64,000 nucleotides of DNA from Xenopus tropicalis. Taxonomy: Eukaryota; Chordata; Amphibia; Anura; Pipidae. The stretch spans positions 116,151,036-116,215,035 of the forward strand of contig NC_030677.2 of NCBI RefSeq assembly GCF_000004195.4. Direction: 5' to 3'. A program made the translations under genes and the position numbers. The notes below the pieces were generated by a model, which saw nothing but the letters and a program-made list of their open reading frames with translations, was not told where the DNA came from and ran no database searches. Below, piece by piece: positions 23,501 through 33,760 of this stretch. Positions within the stretch are counted from its first letter, which is position 1. Each line of letters starts with the position of its first letter.

Positions 23501-23860
23501 TATAATAGTGGCTGTACCTCTCCAGTCTGCGATTACCATGAGTTAATTTATTATATGTATTAACCATCACCACATGTCTAGTTTTGAAGGCCAACAACTG
23601 GCAGTCTCGCTTTCAGTCATTTGTTATATTGTACGGTTAGCTCATTGGTCATTTCACAGACATTCTTTGCTTGTGCTCTTGCCTTACCTGTTGAGACAGT
23701 CTGTAAAAGCTATATGCCACAATCTAGGGTACCAATGGGATTGCTTGCACCACTGCTTGATATATTACATCTCTTACCCCTTGATTGCTGTGGATACTGT
23801 TTGCTAAATACAATTGGGTGCACACAGCATCATATGTTCACCTCCACATACCTTCAGACT
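20541..23860. other. AT-rich stretch; MITE fragments near 21.18 and 22.51 kb only
   Basis: At 21,183-21,335 a truncated copy of the TAGTGATGAG hAT MITE is visible (AAATTTGTGAAAATGCGAAA, then CAACTTTTTCCTCACTCGCC); it supports a misleading 79-codon frame. At 22,507-22,565 a smaller piece of the same family occurs. From 21,380 to 22,440 the DNA is A/T-homopolymer-rich. A poly-C run lies near 21,912. No host gene is supported. Confidence 0.55.
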
Positions 23861-23865
23861 TCAAT

Positions 23866-24114
23866 ATTTCGAAACTGCAGCACTCCCATTTCATATTCAT
23901 AAAACCACCTTTATTTTATGGCACAGACACAGCAACATTTTGGACCTCCTGGTCCTTTCTCAAGCTAACAAAGAAAATTATTTTTCCTTATCTAATTTTT
24001 CTCTGTTAGCTTGAGAAAGGACCAGGAGGTCCGAAATGTTGCTGTGTCTTTGCCATATGTAAAATAAAGACGGTTTTATGAATATGAAATGGGAGTGCTG
24101 CGATTTCAATATAT
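23866..24114. repeat. Long inverted repeat, arms about 105 bp, loop about 37 bp
   Basis: Left-arm words GCAGCACTCCCATTTCATAT, CATAAAACC, and GGACCTCCTGGTCCTTTCTC-AAGCTAAC are mirrored by GTTAGCTTGAGAAAGGACCA, GGAGGTCCGAAATGTTGCTG and GAAATGGGAGTGCTGC. A few mismatches and small indels separate the arms. The unpaired middle lies at about 23,969-24,005. The fold-back structure explains the overlapping 66-93 codon frames. It may be a fold-back transposon or two head-to-head copies of one repeat end. No TSD was identified. Confidence 0.82.
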
Positions 24115-24118
24115 TGAT

Positions 24119-26027
24119 ACTGTTTGCTAACCATACTCTGGGTTTCAGCCTTAAATTTAAGGTTGGATATATTTAATGTTTATTTAATACCACGGAGCCC
24201 AACAGGATATAAAAGTAATTTATTGAGAGGATAGGAAGTATCTTCTTCACAAACAGTGGCCAAATATTCAGGTCACAAATTCACAATTTCACAGAAACTT
24301 GATGAATAGTTTTCCTTATCTCTTCTAACAAATAGTAAGCACTAATATGGGTTCAATTTCAGTCTGTGATGACAGGGCTAACGAGAAAAATATCAGAGCT
24401 AACAATGAAAATCAGGTTGAATGAAAGATATGGTTCAACATTCATCTCAAAAAGAAAAATAGCATTCAGTTATATAAAAAGTAAAAAGCACAGACATTAC
24501 ATTTTTATTAAAGTATGTCAGTTTTTATAGAAGAATGGAGTGTGTCTGTCAATATGTATTATAGTATATTTATTCTTTTCCGTACAGGGAATGGTGTATG
24601 TATCTAAAAGAGTTTTACTCTATCTTTTATCATGGTTATTTATTACCTGTTATCCTAATAAATGGTATGTAAGTTTCCTAACACTATTATAACTTGGATG
24701 AGGTATAGTTAAAGTGCAAGGTTTTGCTGCTCTGTTTTTAATGCATTAGCTCCAATGGCACATCTATAGAGAAAGTTTATGATGCTAAAATGTCATGTTG
24801 GTTGGTTTACATTAAAGCCTGTCGGGTAGGTCATATTTCAAAGCACTGTTCACTGCAGATGTTGTTCCAGTTAAATGTTAAGTACGCCTTGCAGCTCTGG
24901 CAAAAATTGCACAAAACGATGTGTCCTGTAGAATTCCATACTTTATAGTAAAATGTGACTTCGGTCTTACATGATAACTTATATAAGTTTTTGGGAACAA
25001 AATGCATGGGGTTAAATAAGATACTGCAAGAAATGATCGTTTTTGGAGCATTGATAGAAATAAGAATTTGGTTTTTGAAGGCTCTTTGAACAGTTTATGG
25101 TTCATCAAGAATAAAATGGATATGCAAAATATATATGGTGTAGGAGAAAGGGACATATTAGCAGCCAAACATTTTCTAGCAGAATATACATTTTCCCACT
25201 TTAGATGAATCTGCACTGCCAACCTAACTGACAAGCTCAAAGTGCAAAGCCACCATTTTGCTGGCAGTCACTGCAGCTTCCATTATGCACCAGAAAACAA
25301 GCATTTTCCACATTTTCTAGAGACATTGTCACATATTTAACCATATTCAACCATTTTCACAACTAATAGGGCTTATTTATCACCACTGGAAAAATTTGTC
25401 CATGGGCAGTAACCCATAGCAATAAATCACTGATTGGCTTTTTTAGTCAGTTGCAGGTGGAAAATGAAAGCAATATATGATTGGTTTTTGCCCAGTAGCA
25501 AATTTGCTCATTGTTAATAAATGTAGCTAGTAGAAGTAGCAGTAGCAACGGGCAGTATAAACTGACAACAGAATTTCAACAGCAAGATCTAAAAGATTAA
25601 ACCTTCCATAGTCCAGTGCTATCACAACAGAATTAATCAGAATCTGTATTTTTAAGAAATTTAGCTTAGATTTTATTCCATTAGAAACCAATAATTTCTA
25701 ACTAATGTTTATGCAATACTATTTTCTCACGTCAATATGAGTCCTCAGTCAGTCATTTTTTTTCAGAAGACACCAGACTGTTCTGTTTCAGCATCACTCT
25801 GCAAAACGTCCTCCCATTCCTTCAAGCTGTAGTGAATAGGCAAAACATGGGTGTACGATCCCAATCTTGAGTGCCCTATGTTTCTTTAAGGAAGTTATAA
25901 AGGATAATGGAGTTTTATACCCTGCTACAAATTTATCTTTTTATTTATTTCTGCAGAACACTTTTTTCTTGTCCTGCAATTTTGGCAGTTTTAGTAGCAG
26001 GAATTTTATTTTTAATGTCTAATGCTT
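24119..26027. other. AT-rich stretch, no gene supported
   Basis: A possible small MITE lies at about 25,368-25,530 (GGGCTTATTTATCACCACTG ... GTTAATAAATGTAGC). A 120-codon minus-strand frame at 24,878-25,240 has no recognisable domain and ordinary AT-rich composition, so I do not call it. Otherwise nothing stands out. Confidence 0.5.
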
Positions 26028-26240
26028 ATAGATTGTAAGCTCTACGGGGCAGGGACCTCCATCCTCTTGTGTCTTTGACTCTTAACTTATTGCAACTGTA
26101 TCTTGTATCTATTTGTGCTTATTGTAATACTTTGTATTTATCTATTTTAATACCCCCTGTTTATATTAATGTATTCTACTGTACAGTGCTGCGTACATAA
26201 GTAGCGCTTTATAAATAAAGTTATACATACATACATACAA
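26028..26240 (+). mobile_element. L2-like LINE/SINE 3' tail with (ATAC)n
   Basis: AGATTGTAAGCTCTACGGGG, CAGGGACCTCCATCCTCTTG, TGTACAGTGCTGCGTACATA and CTTTATAAATAAAGTTATAC followed by ATAC repeats. It is the plus-strand equivalent of 16,751-16,961 and resembles the end of the long LINE at 36,530-36,745. Confidence 0.87.
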
Positions 26241-26570
26241 TGCTCAATGTGAAGATGCCTCAGCATGTGTTTCCATATTGGCATTCTTCCTTCATTCTAG
26301 CTATATCAGCCCATGGGTTCATAATTCAGCATTTAAGCTTTAGCATTTATTTATGGTATTGTGCTGTACTTTTGTGTGCTGTTTGTTCATTCAGAGGGGA
26401 TCAAGTGGAAATTCTCAAACAACAATAATTCTTCATAAAGACTAGCTATCGCAGATTTGTATATACATTAATTATAAATAAATTTTGCTATGTGTCCCCT
26501 AATTACATTATGCTTTGTTATTTATATGAAGTTCTAAAGGAAAACTAAACACTAAAAAGGAAAATCGCTA

Positions 26571-26790
26571 ATGATGGGTGAAATAATTCAGCAGGCATAG
26601 ATTCGCTGCAAATTTCTCCATTTCACCATTGGCGGATTATTTTGCGAAACAAGTGGCAACATTTGGGTGTAAAAATTTGCCACATATGCAGAAATTGTCG
26701 CCTGTGCAAAAAAAAAAAATTGTCATGTATAAATAAAATTACGCCGTTTCGTAGCGTAATGGGACAGATTTGCTCAGAATTTACATTTTT
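26571..26790. mobile_element. hAT-like MITE (TAGTGATGAG family), inverted and decayed
   Basis: AATGATGGGTGAAATAATTC and AGGCATAGATTCGCTGCAAA are the complement of the family's right-end signature. CACCATTGGCGGATTATTTT and GCGAAACAAGTGGCAAC follow in the reversed order. The far end, around GGGACAGATTTGCTCA (26,760-26,776), is eroded. Just upstream (26,535-26,565) TAAAGGAAAACTAAACACTA resembles a T2 terminus, but no partner end was found. Confidence 0.68.
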
Positions 26791-26983
26791 TATATGGTGA
26801 ACTTGATGCACCAGCCTAAAGCTCTAGCATCTCTATAGTAATAGGATAAGAAGTATCTGTATAGTAATGATCCAAGCCCTCAGAGTTGTCACAGAAGTCC
26901 CCCATCTGAGATTTTGTTAGAAGTATCAGTGATATTCATACAGGTTAATAATTGCAAGAAAAGAAAACTGTATAGTAGTATAA

Positions 26984-27492
26984 GGGGCTGATTTACTAAC
27001 CCACGAATTCGAATCCGAATTGGAAAAATTCCGATTGGAAAACGAACATTTTGCGACTTTTTCGTATTTTTTGCGATTTTTTCGGCGCCTTTACGACTTT
27101 TCGGAAATTATCGTGACTTTTTCGTTACCAATACGATTTGCGCGAAAAAACGCGAGTTTTTCGTAGCCATTCCGAAAGTTGCGATTTTTTCGTAGCGTTA
27201 AAACTTGCGCAAAAAGATGCGATTTTTTTCGTAGTGTTAAAACTTGCGCAAAACGTCGCGCCTTTTAAGTTTTAACGCTACGAAAAAAGCGCAACTTTTC
27301 GCGCAAGTTTTAACGCTACGAAAAAATCGCAACTTTCGGAATGGCTACGAAAAACTCGCGTTTTTCCGCAAAAATCGTATTGGTAACGAAAAAGTCGCGA
27401 TAATTTTCAGAAAAAAACGCAAAATACCGATCATTACGAAAAAAACGCAATCGGACGCATTCGGCCCGTTCGTGAGTAAGTAAATGGGCCCC
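26984..27492. mobile_element. 509-bp fold-back MITE with TAA target duplication
   Basis: Same family as 4518-5036. GGGGCTGATTTACTAACCCA at the left pairs with CGTGAGTAAGTAAATGGGCCCC-like sequence at the right. TAA lies at 26,981-26,983 and 27,493-27,495. Arms of TTTTTCGTAGC / GCTACGAAAAA run to the centre near 27,255. A 79-codon frame at 27,244-27,483 reads through the right arm only. Confidence 0.87.
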
Positions 27493-27495
27493 TAA

Positions 27496-29421
27496 CAGTA
27501 GTATATACCAACATGAGAATTACAACAGCAAGATTGGCTTTTTACCCCTTTTAAAGTTGTTTTTGAGCTAAAACTCACAAATTAAGGTTGAATTAGGGTT
27601 TTTCAAGATTTATTAAGTGCAAAAAACTGGAATCTAAAAATGTGTCATCAAAAAGCTATCCTAGTAAAATTCAAGCGATTTAAAGCAATCAAATTTTCAA
27701 GATTTGAGGGTTTTTTTTTTAAATCTTTTTATAAATAAGTGCACGTTTGTGTTTTGTGAGTTTTCAAGTTTTTTAAAATAAAAAAAAAATGAAAATGGAA
27801 AAATTTAAATTTTGATAAACTAGCCTCCCCATGTCTCACAGACTGGCACCAATGTCTATAGTCTCCTAACTCCAAACAGATCTTAAATATAACCCAAATG
27901 AAAGCAGGGTAAACATGCCATCATCCAAATAATAAGTAAGCGTGCCAAGCAATATTCCAATGATATAAATAAAAGCCCTCAAGCTACGGTAGCATATTGA
28001 TCTTAAATTTAGTGTACCCTTGAAATGTACTGTACTTTCTATTTTTAGCAAGCAAGAATTACTATCCTGTTCATTCCAAAGGTTTTACTTTTAATGCTAC
28101 TTGTTTGGTTAAACAAAGTCTAAAGGTTCCTTTGGAAATAATGTTAAAACAGGCAAATTTCAACAGATTTTTTTTAGACATTTCAAATATGGCACCAAAT
28201 TATTTAGTCAATTATATCTCAAGAAGGTAATTTTTTCTAGCCTTGAATGCCCTATCCTGTTTTTATGACTAGCAGCAGGACTTAGCAGGACTTATTATGA
28301 TTATTACTATATTATTACAACTACTAATGTTTCAGTTAACTGTGTGTATGCATATGTCACACTTTGCTTCTTTTTGTTGCAAGCACATTGCACATAATTT
28401 CCTCTTTAGAAGCTGTATTAACATCAGCTTGCAATGTATAAAAATGATTATTTGGCCAGTCTTCTATTATCCACTCTGCAAGAATTTAACATGACAGATG
28501 AGTTTGCCAATCAAGTGACAGCTACTATTACATGCAAAATGAGAGAATTTACAGTGAATCGTTTGATAGCCATGTATATTACCAGTGGAGATGAAAGTTC
28601 AAGGTTTCTTTGGAAGAAATAAATACTGATTAAAATGTACATTTTCAAGGGATACTATTCACTGTATTAGTCACATATAGATAGTTGGACAATAAGGTCC
28701 ATATCAGCCAAACTGCCCAGCCAAATCAGGGCATATATGGTTAGTTTAGGTTTTCAGATTAATTTGTTATAAATTACATGTTTAGGATATGCATACATTG
28801 GCATGGTGGTATTGTATTGGTGTATATTTTGGCATGTCCTTTGTTCATGTAATCATGGCTGGTCTTACTCATTTTTTCAGCAGTGAAACCATAAAATGGT
28901 AGCTTTAAGCTTATCAACACTGTACAAATTTACTGAATAAACGCTAATTGCAGATTTCTGTGTTATTGCACAGACACAAATTCGATAAATGAACCAACAC
29001 CAGTATTATGTGCACATTTTTATGTTTGATTAAAGTGTAATACCAGCAGCCAAAATTGCACAGCAGTCTCCCTATTTTATATAACATCAATATGACTGAC
29101 ATTAGAATTCTCAGCGGCAAATCATTTTGTATCTGTAATAAAGTTTGAGCTGTCAGTTGTAATGATATGTATGTATATATATATTATATGTTTTACCTTT
29201 CCTGAACATTTTTGCATTTGCTGTAATTGATTAGGTGTTTCAACTCAGCTTAAAGTGGTTTAAGTTGAATATTGCAATGCTTATTTTAGAGCCTCCAATA
29301 AGAAGGAACAGAAGGTAAAGGTATGATGTAAAATGCTTCAAATAATTCCATAAGTTGTGCATAGAGGCAAGGTGATGTAGCTGGTTTTTACAAATTCTAT
29401 GACGAAAGTACAAATTGAGAC
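27496..29421. other. AT-rich stretch, no gene supported
   Basis: The first 330 bases (27,510-27,835) are homopolymer-rich and resemble 21.4-21.9 kb. A 62-codon plus frame at 28,434-28,622 has a protein-like composition but no recognised motif and no visible splice context. The rest shows nothing. Confidence 0.5.
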
Positions 29422-30159
29422 CAGGGGGCCGATTCACTAAAGGTCGAAAAAACGAGTGCTATTTATAAAAATATTATCACTTCTTATTTTTTGCAAGTTA
29501 ACGATCAATTCACTAAAAGGACACTTGTCTGAATTAAGAACTGGTGACATTTTACCCTGGGACAGCACAGAGTGCTAAAGAGTTGCTGTATAAATGTTTA
29601 TTTGCAAAAAAAAACACAAAACCAATAAAAATATAAGTAAGAAAAAAAAAGAAGAGCAAGAGATAATAAAATGGGGGGGGGGCATTTAAGAATATTTAGC
29701 CAAATACTTAGGGGTCCGTTTGCTAAAGTGGCTTAAATTAAGTGGGAGATTTTAGACACAGAATAAATGGCAAATATGTTATGGGCACTTTATTAAACGG
29801 GGACAAATATAATATTGCAATTATTCTGGCAACAAAACATTGGATTGGCAGTTTTCACACTCGCCAGAACATACGCTACGTACTAATTAACGCAAGTTTT
29901 ACTATTCAGCAAAATGGGCTAAAGACAAAATTGTTGGCAGAATATTTGCAAACATTTAACCCATATAGCATATTGATGCTGTTACTGATAAGTGTAAGAG
30001 TGTAGGGGAAACTACATGAAAGTATAGAATACCATATCAAGGAAGGAAAAATAATGAGACATTACTCAGTTCAAAAGTAGAAAACTAAAAACTTAGGGCT
30101 TGCTGCCCTTGAGTTCTCACATGTCCCTCTTTAGTTTGTCCACTCCTGCACTGATGGTC

Positions 30160-30548
30160 CCTCGTGCGCAGGAGAACCTGGCGCCCAGCACTTGGCCTGG
30201 GGGGAGTCCGGGGCCTGGGGGGAGAACTCAAGGGCCTGGGGGGGAAACTGGGGGAGGAATCAAGGGGGGGCTGTACGGGGCCTCGGGGGCCTCTGGGGCC
30301 TCGGGGGCGTATTCGGCCTCGGGGTCCGCTGGTCCTTGGGCCTCGGGGGCCGCTTGTCCTTGGGCCTCTGGGGCCAGTGGATGGGCCTCTTGGGCTGCTT
30401 GTCCTTGGGCCTCTGGGGCCAGTGGATGGGCCTCGGGGGCCTGAGGGTCCTCAGGGGACTGTGGTGCCTCGGGGGCCGGAGGTCGGGGGCCGGTGGAGCC
30501 TGCTGGGCCACAGGAGCCTGGAGGGCCTGGGGAGGAGGCGCCAGCTAA
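30160..30548. repeat. GC-rich minisatellite (GGCCTCGGG / GGCCTCTGGGG units)
   Basis: Short G-rich words (GGGCCTCGGGGGCC, TTGTCCTTGGGCCTCTGGGG, CCAGTGGATGGGCCTC) recur irregularly, including an approximate 50-60 bp tandem block at 30,350-30,440. The words contain no stop codon, so all three plus frames and one minus frame stay open. One frame gives collagen-like Gly-Pro repeats. This is a consequence of the repeat, and I do not call a gene. Composition contrasts sharply with the AT-rich surroundings. Confidence 0.8.
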
Positions 30549-31055
30549 AGTTCTGTGAGATAGTATTGCAAGATGTTATATTGTGTAATATATTATATAT
30601 ATACATTCATACAGCATCATAAATAACGGGGCCCCTCACAACAACATTTTTTGGGCCCCCCTCCTCCCACGTCCCCAATGGCCCCTCCCCCTGTGAACCC
30701 TCACATCAACACAAAGGACACACAGACATTGTTAGCCAGGGCCCCCTAAAACATTTGTGGCCCTTCCCCAAATGACTCACACTATGGGCCACTCCCTGCA
30801 GCTTCCCCCCTGCTTTAAAATTATTTATGCATATGTATTTGAAAATAGATGTGTATATATATATATATATACAATAGGAAGTGCTGGGAAGCTGCACACC
30901 ATAAGGAACAATAATACCTGGGTGCCTGTGGCAAAACAAAATCTAGACAGGCATGGGGTGAAAGCACACACAGGATTTTCACAAGGAGTCACAAAGATGT
31001 GAAATAATATTCAGAGGTTTATTGTGACCAACGTTTCAGTTCCTCACTGGCATTA

Positions 31056-31117
31056 TGGTTGAACGTGATGGACGTATGTCTTTTTTCAACCCAACTTACT
31101 ATGTTACTATGTTACTT
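31056..31117 (+). mobile_element. CR1-like LINE 3' tip, about 60 bp
   Basis: GGTTGAACGTGATGGACGTA, GTCTTTTTTCAACCC and ACTATGTTACTATGTTAC match the 3' end of the CR1-like family (compare 46,410-46,460). A preceding piece (30,985-31,050, TTTATTGTGACCAACGTTTC) is probably another unclassified repeat. Confidence 0.7.
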
Positions 31118-31150
31118 TCATCATCCCTGACATTTCTTACATTTGTACCT

Positions 31151-31468
31151 TTAGTTCAAATTACTTGCTAAATCTTTTACTGAACGTATACTGTAAAAGC
31201 ATAATAAAGTACAATAATTACCTTCCACAATTTCAGCAACCAGATCTGAACTCCTACGCTTCCGGTCAGACCACAGACGCTGGAGCTGGCAGAGGTCCAC
31301 ATCAAGGGCAAACCCGGCGAGCAAACCTTCTCTTAGCTCGCCCAGGATTGCCCTCTTCCTCTCGTGGACCCCTAAGTCCCCCAGCGGCGGGTCGTCATAT
31401 CCTGAGCGCAGGAGCATGCTGATAATATAGCGCCTCTCCCCTGGTAGCAGATAAGAAACCCCAGGCAT
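31151..31468 (-). CDS. Unidentified transposon-linked protein exon, possibly Myb/SANT-like
   Basis: A 105-codon frame on the minus strand starts MPGVSYLLPGERRYIISMLL. The region from 31,240 to 31,470 is clearly GC-richer than its flanks, as expected of a recently functional coding exon. The segment is charged and looks helical: ERKRAILGELREGL (about residues 36-49) and LCQLQRLWSDRKRRSSDLVA (59-78). The last, with a single Trp amid basic residues, resembles the recognition helix of Myb/SANT-type domains that accompany Harbinger transposases, but only one Trp is present and I do not recognise the family. After Glu82 the sequence GAAG|GTAATT (GT at 31,221-31,220) is a plausible splice donor, so residues beyond about 82 are likely intron read-through. 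A further exon was not identified. It lies inside the candidate transposon at 29,425-32,398, transcribed from its right end. Confidence 0.45.
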   Translation of the reverse strand: MPGVSYLLPGERRYIISMLLRSGYDDPPLGDLGVHERKRAILGELREGLLAGFALDVDLCQLQRLWSDRKRRSSDLVAEIVEGNYCTLLCFYSIRSVKDLASNLN

Positions 31469-31619
31469 GATCCTCTCTGTAGTGTGGCTGCAGGCTCAAT
31501 GACACAAAATGGCCCCAAGTCACACATGTCACGAGATTACAAAATTGCCACAAAATGTCCGCAAGTCGTGAGATTACAAAGTCGCGACAAAAAAAAAATC
31601 GGCAAAATATACATAGTAA

Positions 31620-31785
31620 TTTTTGCGCAACAAAATATTCTCCGCTACAGTACTGTATATTATCGCAACAAAATATTCACCGCTATAGTACTGTATATTA
31701 TCGCGACAACATATTCACCGCTATAGTACTGTATAATATCGCGACTAAATATTTACTGCTATAGTACTGTATATTAGTAGCGAAA
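31620..31785. repeat. Subterminal tandem repeat, about 40-bp unit, four copies
   Basis: The phrase CGCTATAGTACTGTATATTA (first copy CGCTACAGTACTGTATATTA) with ACAAAATATTCACC recurs four times with about 40-bp spacing. Such repeated blocks near a transposon end often bind transposase; that role is inferred only from position. Minus- and plus-strand frames across it are by-products. Confidence 0.8.
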
Positions 31786-32174
31786 TTCCATACATGCCAA
31801 GACTTTAGTGAAATTGAGTAAAAAGACACATACTTGAATAAATAACACTGTAAGTCCATATTTTATTGCCAAAAACTAATTTACTGTACTTTTCTATAAT
31901 TTTTCGCCTGCCTGTAGTAGGTGTTAATTTTCGCATAGCCGAATGCAATATTTAGCGCGCCTAAGTGTTTGTGAATCATGCGATCATATTCTTTTCATCG
32001 CGGAAATTAACGCATGCGTTAAAACTAGCGCATGTGGTCGCGCAACAAATAACGCATGCGATATGACGACTTAACGCACGCAATAATACTATGGTGAATC
32101 GCGCGCTAATTATCGCGACTAATTTAACGCAAAAAAGCGTGCGATAATTTTTATCGCACTTTAGTGAATCAGGC
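31786..32174. mobile_element. Harbinger-like MITE end (GCGATAA-rich) within the composite
   Basis: Contains the family core remnants ATACTTGAATAAATAACACT and TAGTAGGTGTTAATTTTCGC and ends in CACTTTAGTGAATCAGGCCC. It closely follows the right half of the 200-647 copy. The next segment (32,178-32,398) repeats the last 220 bases in diverged form. Confidence 0.75.
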
Positions 32175-32598
32175 CCCATATGTGTTTGTGAATCATGCAT
32201 TAGTATTATTTCTATGCGATAATTACCGCAATGCGATAAAAATAACGCTTTGCGATAATTTCGCTTTTTTTGCGCATGCGATATGAGTGTTAACGCATGC
32301 GAAATTACTTTGATGAATCGGTACTCATTATTTATCGCATGCTTTTTAACTCAAAAAAGCATGTGATAAGCGTTATCTTGCTTTAGTGAATCGGCCCCCA
32401 GATGTTTGTAGAATACTTTTTAAAGAAGATTACTTTTCCAAGACTTTACATAGAAAGAGGAGGGGTCTTGAGCTTTGTGATGTATCCAAATGCTTGGTGG
32501 TTGCTACCAAGATAGGATTTGGTCTTCTACAACTGGCTAATGATAGAGGATGATGTTGAGTTATACTCACATACTGCTGAACTATATATATATATATT

Positions 32599-32896
32599 CA
32601 GGGGCGCTTCTGCCATTAGGCGAGTTGAGAAACTCGCCTCAGGCGGCAGAAGCGCCCCAGTTACCAGGGGTGGCAAAAAGCCGCTCCTGGTAACTTTAAG
32701 AGCCGAAATTTCTGGTTTTGAAACCGGAAATTCGGCTCTTCTAGTGCAGAGAGCGCAATTGCGCTCTCTGCACTAGCGATCTCACCGCCCCCGGACCCGC
32801 TCCTGCGCTCAGAAGGTAAGCGCTGGGGAGCGCGGGGGGGGGGGGCGTCATCCAGGAGCCGTCTCAGGCGGCGAGATATGTCTAGAATCGCCCCTG
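32599..32896. mobile_element. 298-bp hAT MITE with 8-bp TSD and a perfect 36-bp palindrome
   Basis: TATATATT precedes (32,591-32,598) and follows (32,897-32,904). Ends are CAGGGGCGCTTCT and TAGAATCGCCCCTG, inverted. Positions 32,741-32,776 form a perfect 36-bp palindrome centred on AATT, next to a second hairpin at 32,698-32,740 (AAGAGCCGAAATTTC ... GAAATTCGGCTCTT). The insert is GC-rich. Because the TSD is a TA-rich word within a TA microsatellite, its support is weaker than for the other hAT copies. Frames of 85-91 codons across it are not genes. Confidence 0.83.
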
Positions 32897-33389
32897 TATA
32901 TATTATATATATATATAAATCCATAAAACCACACATATCTTAAGAACCTCATTTGGGAAAGCAGCGCAAGGGTAGCAGCGCAAGAGTGAATTCTTCCAAA
33001 GTGAATCCTTCACAAGTGAACTAAAAAGGGAGTTTAACAAGGAGTTCAACAAGAGGAGCAACAGGAGGAACAACTAGGGAGCAACAGCTCTGTCCATTTG
33101 AATCGGGACCCAGTTTCCTGGATATCCCTGCATAATGTCATTCTTAATGTTAGTCTTATCTGTCATGTTTGTGCTTCTGAAGGTAACATCTTCCTTTAGC
33201 CCTCCAGCTGACTGTCCCTTCTCCATAGTAATATCTTCCTCTCTGCTCCATTCAACACACTGCTGTTCTTTTAACCTTTACACAGTTTTAAAAAATCTAG
33301 AGCCTCCAACTAATACCCCGCAAAAGCATAACAACTTCAAATCATTCTCCCACCTCCTCTCCCTCTCCTTACTGCTACTACTTGCCGCA

Positions 33390-33416
33390 GGCGATATCTC
33401 TCCAAATCCTGGTCCC
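33390..33416 (+). other. 2A-like NPGP motif in LINE N-terminal frame
   Basis: Codons read GDISPNPGP after a leucine-rich stretch (LLLLLAA). The classical 2A ribosome-skipping consensus is D-(V/I)-E-x-N-P-G-P. Here D, I and NPGP are kept but E is replaced by S. 2A-like sequences near the N-terminus of CR1/L2-type LINE ORFs are established. Activity of this variant is uncertain. Confidence 0.7.
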
Positions 33417-33760
33417 TGCCATATACCTATCTGCTATCGCCCATGCAATGCTTCTCTTCTGTTAAAACCCTCACAAACTTCTAACCTGTCTAACCTTATT
33501 CAACTTATATTAACAAAGCCGTTTTAATTCATGATCTGTTTTGCTCCAAGTCCTTTCACCTGTTTGCCATAACAGAGACCTGTCTCTCTCAGAATGATAA
33601 TGCTATTAAAGCAGCTCTCTCTTATGGCGGCCTTTCCTTCTCTCATACCCGCATTACTGGGCGTGGGGGAGGGGTAGGGGTTCTGCTCTCCCCTCATTGC
33701 CATTTTAAATTAATCCCTATACCTCCTTCTTTCAAGTTTCCGTCTTTTGAGGTGCTGTTC

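Larger units (their letters stand above)
29425..32398 (-). mobile_element. Candidate 3-kb DNA transposon with 18-bp TIRs and 3-bp TSD
   Basis: GGGGCCGATTCACTAAAG at 29,425 is exactly mirrored at 32,381-32,398 (CTTTAGTGAATCGGCCCC). CAG flanks both ends (29,422-29,424 and 32,399-32,401). The left 120 bases match the terminus of the palindromic MITE at 10,047 (CACTAAAAGGACACTTGT). The right 600 bases match the GCGATAA-rich MITE family. Inside lie a GC-rich minus-strand open frame (31,151-31,468), subterminal repeats and a GC-rich minisatellite. A second internal terminus, CACTTTAGTGAATCAGGCCC ending near 32,174, shows that the right end is duplicated or nested, so the outer pair could also be two separate MITE ends. 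No transposase was recognised. Confidence 0.5.

Noticed and set aside
24878..25240. 120-codon minus-strand frame
   Set aside because: No recognisable domain, AT-driven residue use, no splice or promoter context. In 64 kb read in six frames, chance frames of this size are expected.
30164..30622. Collagen-like 152-codon frame
   Set aside because: All three plus frames and one minus frame are open across the same GC-rich minisatellite, so openness comes from absence of stop-forming words, not from coding.
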